Below are positions 50,370 to 62,466 of a stretch of DNA of 64,000 bases, one piece after another (within the stretch, counting starts at the first letter, position 1; every line of letters starts with the position of its first letter). The stretch is from NCBI RefSeq assembly GCF_008831305.1, contig NZ_ML708610.1:1-64000 (forward strand). Reading direction: 5' to 3'. The notes beneath the pieces were generated by a model that was given only the letters and a program-made list of their open reading frames with translations, did not search any database and had not been told where the DNA came from. The stretch is from Kocuria coralli. Lineage in GTDB: Bacteria; Actinomycetota; Actinomycetes; Actinomycetales; Micrococcaceae. The position numbers and the translations under genes are program-made.

Positions 50370-51494
50370 TCAGTCGTTGCAGCCTCGGGCCGCGATCTCC
50401 CAGGAGCCGATGACCTGGTCGTCCTGGACGACCTGGATGCGGTCGACCAGGTTCATCGTGAGGCAGACGTGATTGGGGATGAGCCGGAGCTGCGCGCCCA
50501 ATTGCGGCAGGGGCTCGTCGTCGGGAAAGACGATGGTGCCGTGGTGCTCCGAGAGGGCCGTGACCCGGGCGCGGGGGTGCTGCGGGAGCCGGCCGAAACC
50601 GGTGGCCCATGCCGGCCGGTCGCTGCCCAGCACCTTGCTGCCCGCGTTGACCACGATCCGGCGCTCATCGGATCCTGCGCGGTCGTGCCTGCTGACCACG
50701 GTGGCGACGACGTGGAGAGCCACGTCCTCGATGGTGCAGGACCCCAGCTCGAGCTGCTGGGCGTCGAAGAAGACGTAGACGCCGGGGCGGATCTCCGTGG
50801 CGGGCGAGTCCACACCGGTCACGGCCGTCGGCGTCGAGCCGCCGCTGACATGGGAGACCATGAACCCCGCTTCGCGCAACATCGCCGTCGTCTCGCCCAG
50901 CACCTCGGCCTCCTGCTCGGCGACCGCCGCGGGCCTGCCCGGTGCGTAGCTGTGCCCCGGGAACGTGAAGACGCCGTCCAGGGCGACGCCCGTGCGCCGG
51001 GCATGCGCGAAGATCCCGGGCGCCTCAGCGGGCAGGACTCCGCTGCGGTGATGCCCGGCATCGAGCTCAAGGCTCACCCGGATGCCGCTTCCGTGCAGTT
51101 CGGAGGCGATGCGGTCGAGCGCGGCGGTGGAGTCCACCCCGATACGCACCGTGCAGTGCCCGGCCAGGGTGCGCAGCCGGGCCGCATTACGGGCGTCGAG
51201 CCACAGAGGATAGGCGATGAAGACGTCCTCAACGCCGGCGTCGGCGAAGACCTCGGCCTCGCTGATGGTCGCCACGGTCAGCCCGACGGCGCCCGCGGCG
51301 AGCTGCCGCTGGGCGATCTCTACCACCTTGTGGGTCTTGGCATGCGGCCGCAGCTCCACCCCGCGCTCGCGGAAGGTCTGCGCCGTACGGGTGATATTGC
51401 GCTCGAGGACATCGACGTCCACCACGACGGCGGGGGTGGAGACATCGATCGGCGGTGACGGCTGCGCGCTGTAGGTGACATCGGTGGTCGGCAT
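50370..51494 (-). CDS. D-threonine aldolase / D-serine dehydratase-like PLP enzyme
   Basis: The 374-residue protein has the alanine-racemase-like N-barrel: STPAVVVDVDVLERNI, then LRPHAKTHKVVEIAQRQL with the PLP Lys, VSHVSGGSTPT phosphate loop. A C-terminal beta domain has LIPNHVCLTMNLVD, whose His and Cys bind metal in D-threonine aldolases and eukaryotic-type D-serine dehydratases. It would split or deaminate a D-beta-hydroxy amino acid. It is convergent with the esterase and divergent from the AI-2E-type permease. Confidence 0.87.
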   Translation of the reverse strand: MPTTDVTYSAQPSPPIDVSTPAVVVDVDVLERNITRTAQTFRERGVELRPHAKTHKVVEIAQRQLAAGAVGLTVATISEAEVFADAGVEDVFIAYPLWLDARNAARLRTLAGHCTVRIGVDSTAALDRIASELHGSGIRVSLELDAGHHRSGVLPAEAPGIFAHARRTGVALDGVFTFPGHSYAPGRPAAVAEQEAEVLGETTAMLREAGFMVSHVSGGSTPTAVTGVDSPATEIRPGVYVFFDAQQLELGSCTIEDVALHVVATVVSRHDRAGSDERRIVVNAGSKVLGSDRPAWATGFGRLPQHPRARVTALSEHHGTIVFPDDEPLPQLGAQLRLIPNHVCLTMNLVDRIQVVQDDQVIGSWEIAARGCND

Positions 51495-51668
51495 CTCGTC
51501 AGCTTAAGCTCAGTCACTGAGCGTGCATGCTCCCGCGGTGCGGGTGGGGTGCGGCTCCATAGGCGGGCGCCGTGCCGGATATCCGGTCCCGTTGTCCATA
51601 GCGCCGGATGGAGCCTTAGGATCAGCTTGCGGATCCCATCGCGACGGGCCGCGGAAGGGACTGACCCG

Positions 51669-53114
51669 ATGGCCTCGTCCAAAGAATCTGTACCAGGGGG
51701 CTCGAAAGCACCTGGTGAGCCTGTGTCGAGCCTCGCTGCCGCCGGTGCGAACACGACCGGCTCCGCGGCTCCGGCCGACCCGGCCACCGTGGTGCCGGAA
51801 CCCGGCGGGCACGAGCCGGTCCCGTCAGCCGAGGCCCCGCTCAGCCGAGGCGGGCTCCACCTGGTCGTCGCCCTGGTGGGCGTGGCCGCGGCCCTCCTGG
51901 CGCTGCAGGGCATCTCGAGCTACGCCGCGCTGATCGCCCCCCTCTTCTTCGCGATCAACATGGTCATCATCGTGCACCCCTTGCACGCCTGGCTGGTGCG
52001 TTCGTACGGCTGGCCGCGGTGGGCGGCCGCTTCCGTCTCCCTGGTCACCGTCCTGGTGGCTCTGTTCTCGTTCTTCTACTCGATCGGCTGGGCGATCTTC
52101 GCGTTGATCCGCGAGCTGCCGTCCTACTCGACGCAGTTCGAGGTGATGTGGGGCGGGCTGCTGAACTGGCTGGGCGAGTTCGGCGTGACCACGGAGGGCA
52201 TCGCGGTCAACCTGCAGGACAACGTGGGCAATATCGTCAGCTTCTCCACGGACTGGCTCGTGGGCGTCGCCTCCAATATCTCGGGGATCGCCGCGATGAT
52301 CGCGATCATCGTGACCGTGCTGTTCTTCCTGACGCTGGACTCCATGACCGTCACGCGCCGGATGCGCGTGATCATCCGCCAGAAGCCCGCCACGGCACGG
52401 GCCCTGCTGAACTTCACTGCGGGGGTGCGCCGCTACTGGGTGGTGACCACGGTGTTCGGCCTCATCGTCGCGTTCATGGACCTGGGCTACCTCATCATCC
52501 TGGGGGTCCCGCTGGCGGGCGTCTGGGCCGTCCTGGCCTTCGTCTCCAACTACATCCCCAACGTCGGCTTCATCATCGGCCTGGTGCCCCCGGCGCTGAT
52601 GGCCACCCTGGACGGCGGCTGGATGGACGCCCTGCTGGTGGTGGTGGGGTTCAGCGTGATCAACGTGGTGATGCAGTCGTTCATCCAGCCCAAGTTCACC
52701 GGTGACGCCATCGGCGTCACCCCCACCGTCTCCTTCGTCTCCGTGCTGCTGTGGGCCGCCGTACTGGGGCCGCTCGGGGCGCTGCTGGCGCTTCCCGCCA
52801 CCCTGTTCGTCAAGGCCCTGCTCATCGATCCGAACCCGCAGGCGCGGTTCGTCAACGCCCTCATCGCGGCGACCCCCGAGGACGGCCTGCCCTCGCAGCA
52901 GGCCAACGAGGCCCGGGCGGCCCAGGGCCGGCTGGCCAGATGGATCAGCGGAACACGGCGGAAGACCGCCGTCGAGGACTCGCAGGAGCTCTCCGCGGAC
53001 GGCGTCCCCGCAGACACTCTCCCGCCGCAGGACGGAGAGCCTGCCATCCCCGGCGACCATGGCGCCGGGGAGAGCGGGGGCGGCCATCGCGGCTCGAACG
53101 GCGAGTCCGGCTGA
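51669..53114 (+). CDS. AI-2E family transporter (TqsA/PerM-like)
   Basis: The 481-residue protein has about eight spans: a pair at the N-terminus (residues 60-110), a long soluble middle part, and the conserved end block GVWAVLAFVSNYIPNVGFII with VPPALMATLDGG and VMQSFIQPKFTGDAIGV. Disordered Ser/Pro-rich tails flank both ends. The family includes quorum-signal AI-2 exporters and Na+/H+ exchangers; the substrate here is unknown. GGAAGGGA precedes ATG 51669. It is convergent with the SMC-like gene with only 5 bases between. Confidence 0.87.
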   Translation: MASSKESVPGGSKAPGEPVSSLAAAGANTTGSAAPADPATVVPEPGGHEPVPSAEAPLSRGGLHLVVALVGVAAALLALQGISSYAALIAPLFFAINMVIIVHPLHAWLVRSYGWPRWAAASVSLVTVLVALFSFFYSIGWAIFALIRELPSYSTQFEVMWGGLLNWLGEFGVTTEGIAVNLQDNVGNIVSFSTDWLVGVASNISGIAAMIAIIVTVLFFLTLDSMTVTRRMRVIIRQKPATARALLNFTAGVRRYWVVTTVFGLIVAFMDLGYLIILGVPLAGVWAVLAFVSNYIPNVGFIIGLVPPALMATLDGGWMDALLVVVGFSVINVVMQSFIQPKFTGDAIGVTPTVSFVSVLLWAAVLGPLGALLALPATLFVKALLIDPNPQARFVNALIAATPEDGLPSQQANEARAAQGRLARWISGTRRKTAVEDSQELSADGVPADTLPPQDGEPAIPGDHGAGESGGGHRGSNGESG

Positions 53115-53119
53115 TGGGC

Positions 53120-55831
53120 TCAGCCCCGGGCCGGATCGTCCACCCGGATGGTGGTGGCTCCGGGCACGGAGGCGAAGCGGTCCGGGGTGGCGGTCAGCAG
53201 GATCACCTGCGCCCTCGTGCCCGCGGCTTCAAGCGCTGAAGACAGGCTGACCAGCCGGTTGGGGTCGGAATGGCCCAGGGTGTCGTCGAGGATCACGGGC
53301 ACGCCGTCGTCGGGGTCGACCAGTGTGGCGACCGCCAGCCGGATCAGCACATCGAGCTGCTCCCGTGCCCCCGTGGAGAGGGCGGAGACCTCCAGCCAGG
53401 TGCCCTTGAGCCCCCGCCGGGTGATGGTCAGATCATCTGCCAGCTCGACTTCGAAGGTGGAGCCGAAGACCGTCCGGCCCAGTGACTCGAGCTGACGGCG
53501 GAATGGGGCGTTGTACCGCCGGTGCGCCTGGGCCTGGTAGTCCTCCAGGGTGTCGGCGAGCAGTCCGGCGGCCGCCGCCCGGCGCAGGTGGGCCGTCAGC
53601 TCCCTGGCCACGGCGCGAGCCTCCGTGAGCGCAGCGTCGTACTCCCGCTGCCGGGCATCCCGGTCCAGGCCATCCAGGGCGCCCTCCGCCCGGGACCGTT
53701 CCGCCTGGGCGGTCTCCAGCATGGCGAGCGCATGGTCCAGCCGCGTCTGATGGCCGCGGGCCAGGCCGAGCACCTGCTCGGCGTTGGCCTCCGCCCACCG
53801 GGTCTCCAGGTCGGTCACGGTGGCCTGCGCCGCCGCCTGCGCCGCGGCCGTTTCCTCGACGGCCGCCGTCAGCGACGCGTCACTGGCCTTGGACCGTGCT
53901 TCCTGGAGCTGCTCCGAGTGATCCGCGAGGACCCGCTGGCCGGACTCCACCTCGGTGATCGCCCGGGCGAGAACCGTCCGCGCCTCGCCCGCCGCGGTGT
54001 CCGCGCGCTGAAGAGCCTGTTCGCACCGCAGAGAGCTCTCACGCGCCTCCTCGGCCAGGGCGGCTGCTTCCTCGACGGCCACGCGCAGAGCCGGCAGATC
54101 CGCCGATCCGGTAGCGCCGGTCCCGGGGGCGTCCGGAGGAAGGGCCGGATCCGGCCCGTTGCCCGGGCCTGCGCCGTCTCCGCTCTTCTCCGCGTTCTCA
54201 CCTCCAAGGGCTGCGGCCAGCGTCCTGTGCTCCTCGCGCAGTGCGGTCTCGTCCCGGCGTTGCAGTACCAGCCGGCGGCGCTCCTTCAGAGCCCCGACCC
54301 GGCGTTCGTTCTCCCGGTCCCGCTCCAGAGCCTCACGTGCCTCACGGACCGTGGCCACCCCGGCGGCGGCCAGCGCAGACTCCAGCGCGTCCGCTGCCCG
54401 CCGGAGAACGGCCTGCCGGCTGGACAGACCGTCCTCCGGCTCGACCACCACCCGGATGCTGCGGGGGACCTCCACCGTGACGGTCTCGGTGACGGCCCGC
54501 CTGAGGGCTTCGCCCGTCTCCAGTCCGAGTGCGATGCCGTCGACCGTGGCGGAGGGCTGCTGCCCCAGCGCCGTGACGGTGACCTGGGCGGAGCCCGCCT
54601 GCAGCTGCATCTCGGCGAGTTCCACGGCTCGCAGAGCGTGTTCCAGGCTCTCCAGGGTGCTGGAGGTGATCCCGGATGGCTCATGCCGGCCGAGAGTACG
54701 GGCCTCCTGGGCCAGTGCGTCCAGGTCTGCCAGGAGGGTTTCCAGCTCCGCGAGACGCTCGGCATCGCGCGTCCTCTGCTCGGCTGCGCGTGCCCGCTGC
54801 TCGGCCGCCCGGGCGGTGCGCTCGGCCTCTCGCGCTTCACCCAGGGCGCCGCGCGCCGTCGCAGCTGCCTCCTCCTGCTGCGCCGCGGTCTCGCGCAGTT
54901 CCGACAGGTCCTCGCCCAGCTGCTCGAGGTCCCGGGCGGAGCGGTCGAGTCTTTCCACCAGGGACGCGCGCGCGTTCTGATCCTGGACGGCGCGTCCGGC
55001 GTGATCGGTGGCCACCTCGAGGGCGACGCCGGCTGCGTCGCGCCGTCGTTTGAGCTCCTCGACCTCGGCGGCCGCCTGCCCGGCGGTCTCCAGGTCCGCT
55101 CGGGCGGAGGTCACGGCCTCCTTGGCCCTCCGTGCCTCGGAGGTCTTCCGGTCGTAGGTGTCGACCGCCGCCGCGATCTCCCGCAGGCGCTGTTCGGCCT
55201 CCTCATGCCGCTCCGTGCAGTCCCGGTACCGACGGCGGAGAGCGAGCGTCTCGGCCTTCTCCCGGCCGTGGTCGGTGAAGTAGCGGGCGCGCTCCGCGCG
55301 GGCGGCCGCCAGGACCGTGGTGCCGACCGCAGCATCGTCCGCCTCGTGGCCACCGCCGGCTTCGAGGGCCTGCCTCAGGGCGGTGGAGCCCGAGAAGTCG
55401 TCGCTCCGGGCACCTGACTGCAGGAGCCGCAGGGCGTTCCACAGCGTCCGGTCACTGCCGTCGAGCAGCTCCTGGACGGCGTCGTGGGCCTGCCGTCCCG
55501 TGGCCGTGCGTCCCGCAGAGGGCCCGGCGACGTACTCCAGCTCGGCCCCGGTGCTCTTCAGCCACCGCTTCCGATAGCGCAGCCGGTGCTCGTTCACGGT
55601 GAACTCCGCCTCGACGCAGACGCCGACGTCGCGGCCCTCGGGACGGGCGCTGAGCACCGCTTTGCTCTTGGACGTGGGTACCGTCTCGAGGAGGAGGTCC
55701 AGGGCCTCGATGATCGAGGACTTTCCGGCCTCGTTGGGGCCGATCAGCACCGCGATGCCGGTATCGGGGAACGTCACCTCCCGGTGGGTGACGCCCTTGA
55801 AGTTCTCGAGCTGGATGCGGTGGAGCCTCAT
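53120..55831 (-). CDS. SbcC/YhaN-like SMC-type ATPase
   Basis: The 903-residue protein has an N-terminal ATPase half with MRLHRIQLENFKGVTHREV and Walker A LIGPNEAGKSSIIEAL, followed by long coiled coils (about residues 180-800). The C-terminal half has ABC signature ALSTGAREQLDVLIRLA and Walker B VPVILDDTLGHSD. I see no CxxC zinc hook at the coiled-coil apex, unlike E. coli SbcC or Rad50, so it is nearer the YhaN type. It overlaps its nuclease partner by 4 bases (ATGA) and should gate that nuclease on DNA ends. Confidence 0.88.
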   Translation of the reverse strand: MRLHRIQLENFKGVTHREVTFPDTGIAVLIGPNEAGKSSIIEALDLLLETVPTSKSKAVLSARPEGRDVGVCVEAEFTVNEHRLRYRKRWLKSTGAELEYVAGPSAGRTATGRQAHDAVQELLDGSDRTLWNALRLLQSGARSDDFSGSTALRQALEAGGGHEADDAAVGTTVLAAARAERARYFTDHGREKAETLALRRRYRDCTERHEEAEQRLREIAAAVDTYDRKTSEARRAKEAVTSARADLETAGQAAAEVEELKRRRDAAGVALEVATDHAGRAVQDQNARASLVERLDRSARDLEQLGEDLSELRETAAQQEEAAATARGALGEAREAERTARAAEQRARAAEQRTRDAERLAELETLLADLDALAQEARTLGRHEPSGITSSTLESLEHALRAVELAEMQLQAGSAQVTVTALGQQPSATVDGIALGLETGEALRRAVTETVTVEVPRSIRVVVEPEDGLSSRQAVLRRAADALESALAAAGVATVREAREALERDRENERRVGALKERRRLVLQRRDETALREEHRTLAAALGGENAEKSGDGAGPGNGPDPALPPDAPGTGATGSADLPALRVAVEEAAALAEEARESSLRCEQALQRADTAAGEARTVLARAITEVESGQRVLADHSEQLQEARSKASDASLTAAVEETAAAQAAAQATVTDLETRWAEANAEQVLGLARGHQTRLDHALAMLETAQAERSRAEGALDGLDRDARQREYDAALTEARAVARELTAHLRRAAAAGLLADTLEDYQAQAHRRYNAPFRRQLESLGRTVFGSTFEVELADDLTITRRGLKGTWLEVSALSTGAREQLDVLIRLAVATLVDPDDGVPVILDDTLGHSDPNRLVSLSSALEAAGTRAQVILLTATPDRFASVPGATTIRVDDPARG

Positions 55832-57042
55832 CGTGCCGCCCCTCCCGTGAGGCGCACCAGGAGCCGCACGGCGTCCTGCGCCACCTCGTGCTGCGGAGGG
55901 GCCGTGGGCTCGGGCGGCAGGCGGTCGTCGTCGGGCTCCGGGCTCCCACCAGGAGCCACGGCGTCGTCGGCGGCCCGGCCTGCCCGTGCCATGGAGAGCA
56001 GATGGTCGAGGGACTGCTGCACGTAACCGCCGAGGTCCAGCTGGGCCAGTTCCCCGTCGTCGGGCACCACCACCACGTCCGTGCGGCGATCCCACTCCTC
56101 GAGGGAGGCGAAGAGCGGCAGGCGATCGGCGATGACCCGATCCAGCTCAGCGCGCTCGGCGATCGTCAGAGAACCCGTGAGAGCGGTCTTGACGACGCTG
56201 CGTTCCTTGGGAGACAGGGCGTCGAGGGCCGCGGCCAGGGCGGCGACGTCGGCCCGGGTGGCGAGCTCGCGGGCGATCACGACGTGCTGCCACGAACCCA
56301 CCTCGTGCCCGGTCACCCGAGGCGGAGACCCCGGCCCGAGCTCCACCTCGAGCACCTGCCCGCACCCCGGCTCACGGAAACCGGTGCTCTCGTGGGCCCC
56401 GGAGTACTGGATCGCGCCGGAGCCGTCGCGGGGCCACCTGATGTGGCGATCGCCCAGGGCGATGTAGTGGATGCTCCCGGCCTCCAGGGCAGCCTCGAGC
56501 GGAGCGCGCCGGACCACGACGGGCGAGGAGACGTCCGGCTCCAGGTCCTCCAGCATCCCGTGTCCCACCAGGAGGCGGACGGTGCCGTCCGCCTCGAGCC
56601 CCCGGAGGCTGCCCGCGACGGGGTCGGCATCCGGCCTCTTGCTGGTCCAGGGCGCTGCGACGATCTCCACGCCCTGGGCCACGGGCCACGGCCCCACCGA
56701 GTCCAGCACCGTGACGTTGGCCGGAAGCCGGTCCCGGATCCAGGTGGAGGACCACAGCGATCCAGTGCCGAGGGGGTCGTGGTTGCCGGGCAGAAGGTAG
56801 AGGGGCACCTCCTGGGACCCCATGGCTTCCAGGGCCCGGCCCATGTCCTGCGCGCCCAGGTTGGGGTGCTCGAAGACGTCGCCGGCGACCACCACGAAAG
56901 CGCATCCGCGGTCGACGGCCAGCCGGAGGATCCTGCGGACCGTCTGAATCCGGTCGCCCGTGAACCGGGGCTGGGCATCGGCGTCCAGGTAGTGCCGGGT
57001 CATGCCCAGCTGCCAATCGCTGGTGTGGAGGAACCGAACCAT
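55828..57042 (-). CDS. SbcD/Mre11/YhaO-like DNA exonuclease subunit
   Basis: The 404-residue protein is a calcineurin-like phosphoesterase: MVRFLHTSDWQLGMTRHYL (motif I, here D-W-Q instead of DxH), VVVAGDVFEHPNLG, YLLPGNHDP, LVGHGML and ALGDRHIRWP (usually GHxH). The C-terminal 130 residues are a capping/ATPase-binding region. It should cut DNA ends with Mn2+ under control of the downstream SMC-type ATPase. GAAAGG precedes ATG 57042. The altered metal ligands appear common in the actinobacterial branch as I recall. Confidence 0.88.
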   Translation of the reverse strand: MVRFLHTSDWQLGMTRHYLDADAQPRFTGDRIQTVRRILRLAVDRGCAFVVVAGDVFEHPNLGAQDMGRALEAMGSQEVPLYLLPGNHDPLGTGSLWSSTWIRDRLPANVTVLDSVGPWPVAQGVEIVAAPWTSKRPDADPVAGSLRGLEADGTVRLLVGHGMLEDLEPDVSSPVVVRRAPLEAALEAGSIHYIALGDRHIRWPRDGSGAIQYSGAHESTGFREPGCGQVLEVELGPGSPPRVTGHEVGSWQHVVIARELATRADVAALAAALDALSPKERSVVKTALTGSLTIAERAELDRVIADRLPLFASLEEWDRRTDVVVVPDDGELAQLDLGGYVQQSLDHLLSMARAGRAADDAVAPGGSPEPDDDRLPPEPTAPPQHEVAQDAVRLLVRLTGGAAR

Positions 57043-57219
57043 CGCGGGCCTTTCGCTGCGCGTCACGGGATGACACCCCGACCCTACGGGGGCGGTCGGA
57101 CAGCTCAAGGGCACCCCGCCGCGGGATTGAGTTGTCGGCCGGTAGTGACACACTGAAAGCGACCGACCGACTCGTAACCGACTCGTACAGGACCGACTCG
57201 CGCATGGAGGAGCCACCCG

Positions 57220-58434
57220 ATGAAGATCGCACTGGTTCTGGGCTCGGGTGGCGCCCGTGGATACGCGCACCTGGGGGTGATCGACGAGCTCCTGGCCCGC
57301 GGCCATGAGATCGTCTCGATCTCGGGCTGCTCCATGGGCGCGCTCGTGGGCGGGTTCTACGCGGCGGGTGCGCTCGAGGAGTTCAGGGACTTCGTGCTGC
57401 CCCTGCGTCGCAGCGACGTCTTCCGGTACGCCGATCTCACGGTCAGCGGCCCCGGGCTGTTCAAGGCGGACAAGCTCATGGACCGGCTCCACGCCATCGT
57501 GGGGGACGTTCACATCGAGGACCTGCCCATTCCGTACACGGCGGTGGCGACCGATCTGACCAACCGGCGCGAGGTCTGGTTCCACGAGGGGCCGCTGCTG
57601 ACCGCCATCCGGGCCTCGGTGGCCATCCCCACCGCCATCACCCCCGTGGTGTATCGCGGCCGGCTTCTGGCCGACGGCGGCATCCTCAACCCCCTGCCCG
57701 TGGACGCCTCCTCGCATTTCATCTCCGAGGCCACGGTGGCCGTGTCCCTGTTCGGCCGGGACCGGCCCCAGCTCGGGCAGCAGGCGGTCGACCCGGGTCT
57801 GCACGCGGAGCAGGGACCCGAACCGGGGGACAGCCCGCCGTCCGAGGCTGCGGAGGCCGCCCTCTCGAACGCCTCCCACGATCATGACGCCGACCGCGGC
57901 AGCCACCATGACAGCGACCATGACGGCGGCGAGGGCGGGCCGGACGAACAACCGGCACCTACCCGGGGCGATGCTCAGGCGGGCTCCGCGGAGAGCGATC
58001 CCGCGACGCTGACTGCACGGTGGCGCGATCTCTTCGCCCAGCCGTGGCGGGGGCCGGCAGCCCGGGGTTACGGCATGAGCAGGGCGTCGGGCCAGGGACG
58101 CCGTTCGCGCCACACCGGGGCCGACGGCGCGTCACCCCATGCGGGCGGTGACGGACGCCGCGGTGGCGGCAGGGGAGCCGGCAAGATCCCCGCGGAATGG
58201 GCCGCCGGTTTCACCGGCCTGCCCAAGGACCTCTCCACCGTGGACATGATGGTCTCCGCGCTCGAAGTCATGCAGACGGCCATCGAACTGCCCCGCCTGG
58301 CGGTGCAGCCCCCCGACGTCCTGATCTCCGTTCCCTCGGACACGTGCGCGACCTTCGACTTCGACCGCGCGGAGGAGGTCATCGGGGTGGGGAGGAAGCT
58401 GGCGGTGACCGCACTCGACCGGGCTGGACTGTGA
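57220..58434 (+). CDS. Patatin-like phospholipase (RssA type) with long insert
   Basis: The 404-residue protein has the bacterial patatin core: oxyanion loop LGSGGARGYAHLGVI, nucleophile elbow ISGCSMGALVGGFYAAG, and catalytic Asp in LLADGGILNPLPVD. After residue 185 a disordered insert of about 145 residues (His/Asp-rich SHDHDADRGSHHDSDHDGG, then Arg/Gly-rich) interrupts the fold. It resumes at AEWAAGFTGLPKDLS. It is probably a cytosolic lipid acyl hydrolase. The insert is unusual and might bind metal. Confidence 0.88.
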   Translation: MKIALVLGSGGARGYAHLGVIDELLARGHEIVSISGCSMGALVGGFYAAGALEEFRDFVLPLRRSDVFRYADLTVSGPGLFKADKLMDRLHAIVGDVHIEDLPIPYTAVATDLTNRREVWFHEGPLLTAIRASVAIPTAITPVVYRGRLLADGGILNPLPVDASSHFISEATVAVSLFGRDRPQLGQQAVDPGLHAEQGPEPGDSPPSEAAEAALSNASHDHDADRGSHHDSDHDGGEGGPDEQPAPTRGDAQAGSAESDPATLTARWRDLFAQPWRGPAARGYGMSRASGQGRRSRHTGADGASPHAGGDGRRGGGRGAGKIPAEWAAGFTGLPKDLSTVDMMVSALEVMQTAIELPRLAVQPPDVLISVPSDTCATFDFDRAEEVIGVGRKLAVTALDRAGL

Positions 58435-58538
58435 CCTGCCTGAATGTAGGGTGAACTCAGCAAGGATCGCCGGCCGGCAGGACCGGACGGCGCTGCTGAA
58501 CAGCACTACTGGTCGCTACTACTAGCTCGGAGGTCTTG

Positions 58539-59039
58539 ATGTCGTACAACCCCCCGCAGACCCCGTCCGACGGCACGCCCTGGAACGAGCCCTCGGGCGC
58601 TGATGACCGGGCCGGCGATGCAGGCAACCAGCCCGGGCAGCAGCCCCGTGCCCGGGACGCGGCCGTCCCGGGTGAGCAGAACGCCCGCCAGCCCGGACCC
58701 GCATCGGGTGCACCGGAGAAGGGCACCGCCACCGAACTCGACCCGAACCTCGATGGCCGGGCCAAGGGCGGGATCAGCGGCGCCACCTGGGTGGCGCTGA
58801 TCGTCGGCCTGATCATCCTGATCCTCCTGCTCGTGTTCATCCTCCAGAACCTCAACGACGTCCTGATCACCTACATGTCCTGGCAGTTCACGCTCCCGTT
58901 GGGGGTCGCCATGCTGCTGTCCGCGATCGCCGGGGCGCTGATCATGGCCATGGTCGGGTCCATCCGCCTGATCGTCGTCACCCGCCGGCTGCACCGGCTG
59001 GAGAAGGAGAGGGAGTCGATCAAGCGCACCCTGCGCTGA
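58539..59039 (+). CDS. LapA (DUF1049) family membrane protein
   Basis: The 166-residue protein has a disordered Pro/Gly/Gln-rich N-terminus (about 75 residues), two spans (ALIVGLIILILLLVFILQN and LPLGVAMLLSAIAGALIMAM) and a basic coiled tail (RLHRLEKERESIKRTLR). This is the LapA domain, linked in E. coli to lipopolysaccharide assembly; in actinobacteria its role is unknown. GGAGGT lies before ATG 58539. Confidence 0.87.
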   Translation: MSYNPPQTPSDGTPWNEPSGADDRAGDAGNQPGQQPRARDAAVPGEQNARQPGPASGAPEKGTATELDPNLDGRAKGGISGATWVALIVGLIILILLLVFILQNLNDVLITYMSWQFTLPLGVAMLLSAIAGALIMAMVGSIRLIVVTRRLHRLEKERESIKRTLR

Positions 59040-59100
59040 CGACCCGACGTGGTGATACCACCCCGCTGACCTGAGCAGCGCCGCCCCGGAGCATCCGGCC

Positions 59101-60084
59101 ATGATCGTCGGCATCATCAATCCCGCTCGCCGCAACGCCGCGGCCGTCGAGTACGCCCTGCTGGACGTCTGCCGCGACAGGGGCCTGCCCGTCCCCACCT
59201 TCCTCTACACCACGGCCGACCAGCCCGGTGCGGAGCAGGCGCGGCGGGCCGTGCGCGCAGGCGCCTCCCGGGTGATCGTGGCCGGCGGTGACGGCACGGT
59301 GCGCCACGTCGCCTCGTCTCTCGCCGGCACGCAGACGGCACTGGCGATCGTCCCGACGGGGACGGCCAACCTGTTCGCCCTGAACCTGGGTCTCCGCCGC
59401 CGTGGCCGAGGTGACAGGGCCGCCCTCTACCGGGATCTCCTGGCCGCCGTCGATGGCGCGGCGACCCTCCACGACATCGGCTACGTGCGATGGACCCCGG
59501 CTGCGCGGTCTGCGGGGAACGCGGCGGAGGACTGGAGACAGGAGACCTTCCTGGCCGCGGCCGGGATGGGCGCGGATGCGACAACCGTGACGGAGACCAG
59601 CGAGACGGCGAAGGACCGCCTGGGCTGGCTCGCCTACATCGCCGCCGGGGCCCGTCATCTGCGCCGGCCTCCGGCGCATCTCGCGGTCAGCGTCGACGGG
59701 GGAGCTCCCGTCGACCTGCGGGCCTGGTCGATCCTGCTCGGCAACACGCCGGCCATTCCCGCCGGGATCACCGTGTTCCCATCGGTGCGCTCGGACTCAG
59801 GCACCCTCGAGCTCCTCCGCGTTCTCCCGGATCGCCCTCTGGCCTGGGCGGGGGTGGCCTTCCACGGGCTGCGTCGCCGGCCTCAGAGCGCCACGGCCCT
59901 GGAATACCGGCTCGTGCACGGCGTGAAGATCTCCAGCTCCGAGCCGGTGGACCTGCAGCTCGACGGCGATGCCATGGGGTCCGCCCGAGAGGCCGAGTTC
60001 TGGGTCAGCCACGCCTGTCTGCGCGTGGTGCTCCCGGCACCGCGCCGTCCCTCGCCAGAACCAGGACCGGCGCCGGAGCCGTGA
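59101..60084 (+). CDS. Diacylglycerol-kinase-family lipid kinase
   Basis: The 327-residue protein has MIVGIINPARRNAA, the ATP-binding VIVAGGDGTVRHVASSL, and IVPTGTANLFALNLGL, the hallmarks of the DagK/sphingosine-kinase fold; ILLGNTPAIPAGITVFPSV lies in the C-domain. It phosphorylates diacylglycerol or a related lipid at the membrane surface. GGAG precedes the ATG. The C-terminus is Pro-rich. A long terminator follows. Confidence 0.88.
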   Translation: MIVGIINPARRNAAAVEYALLDVCRDRGLPVPTFLYTTADQPGAEQARRAVRAGASRVIVAGGDGTVRHVASSLAGTQTALAIVPTGTANLFALNLGLRRRGRGDRAALYRDLLAAVDGAATLHDIGYVRWTPAARSAGNAAEDWRQETFLAAAGMGADATTVTETSETAKDRLGWLAYIAAGARHLRRPPAHLAVSVDGGAPVDLRAWSILLGNTPAIPAGITVFPSVRSDSGTLELLRVLPDRPLAWAGVAFHGLRRRPQSATALEYRLVHGVKISSSEPVDLQLDGDAMGSAREAEFWVSHACLRVVLPAPRRPSPEPGPAPEP

Positions 60085-60094
60085 AGCCGGAAAA

Positions 60095-60138
60095 ACGAGG
60101 TGCCCGCCCCGTACCTCGGTACGGAGCGGGCACCTCGT
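60095..60138. terminator. Strong bidirectional terminator between lipid kinase and icd
   Basis: Arms 60095-60115 and 60118-60138 pair over 21 positions with one mismatch (core ACGAGGTGCCCGC), with a minimal loop, between convergent genes. Confidence 0.85.
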
Positions 60139-60177
60139 GGCGCGTCCGGGGTCAGCCCGGACGCCGGGTGGGGACGA

Positions 60178-62466
<2,289 letters not shown>

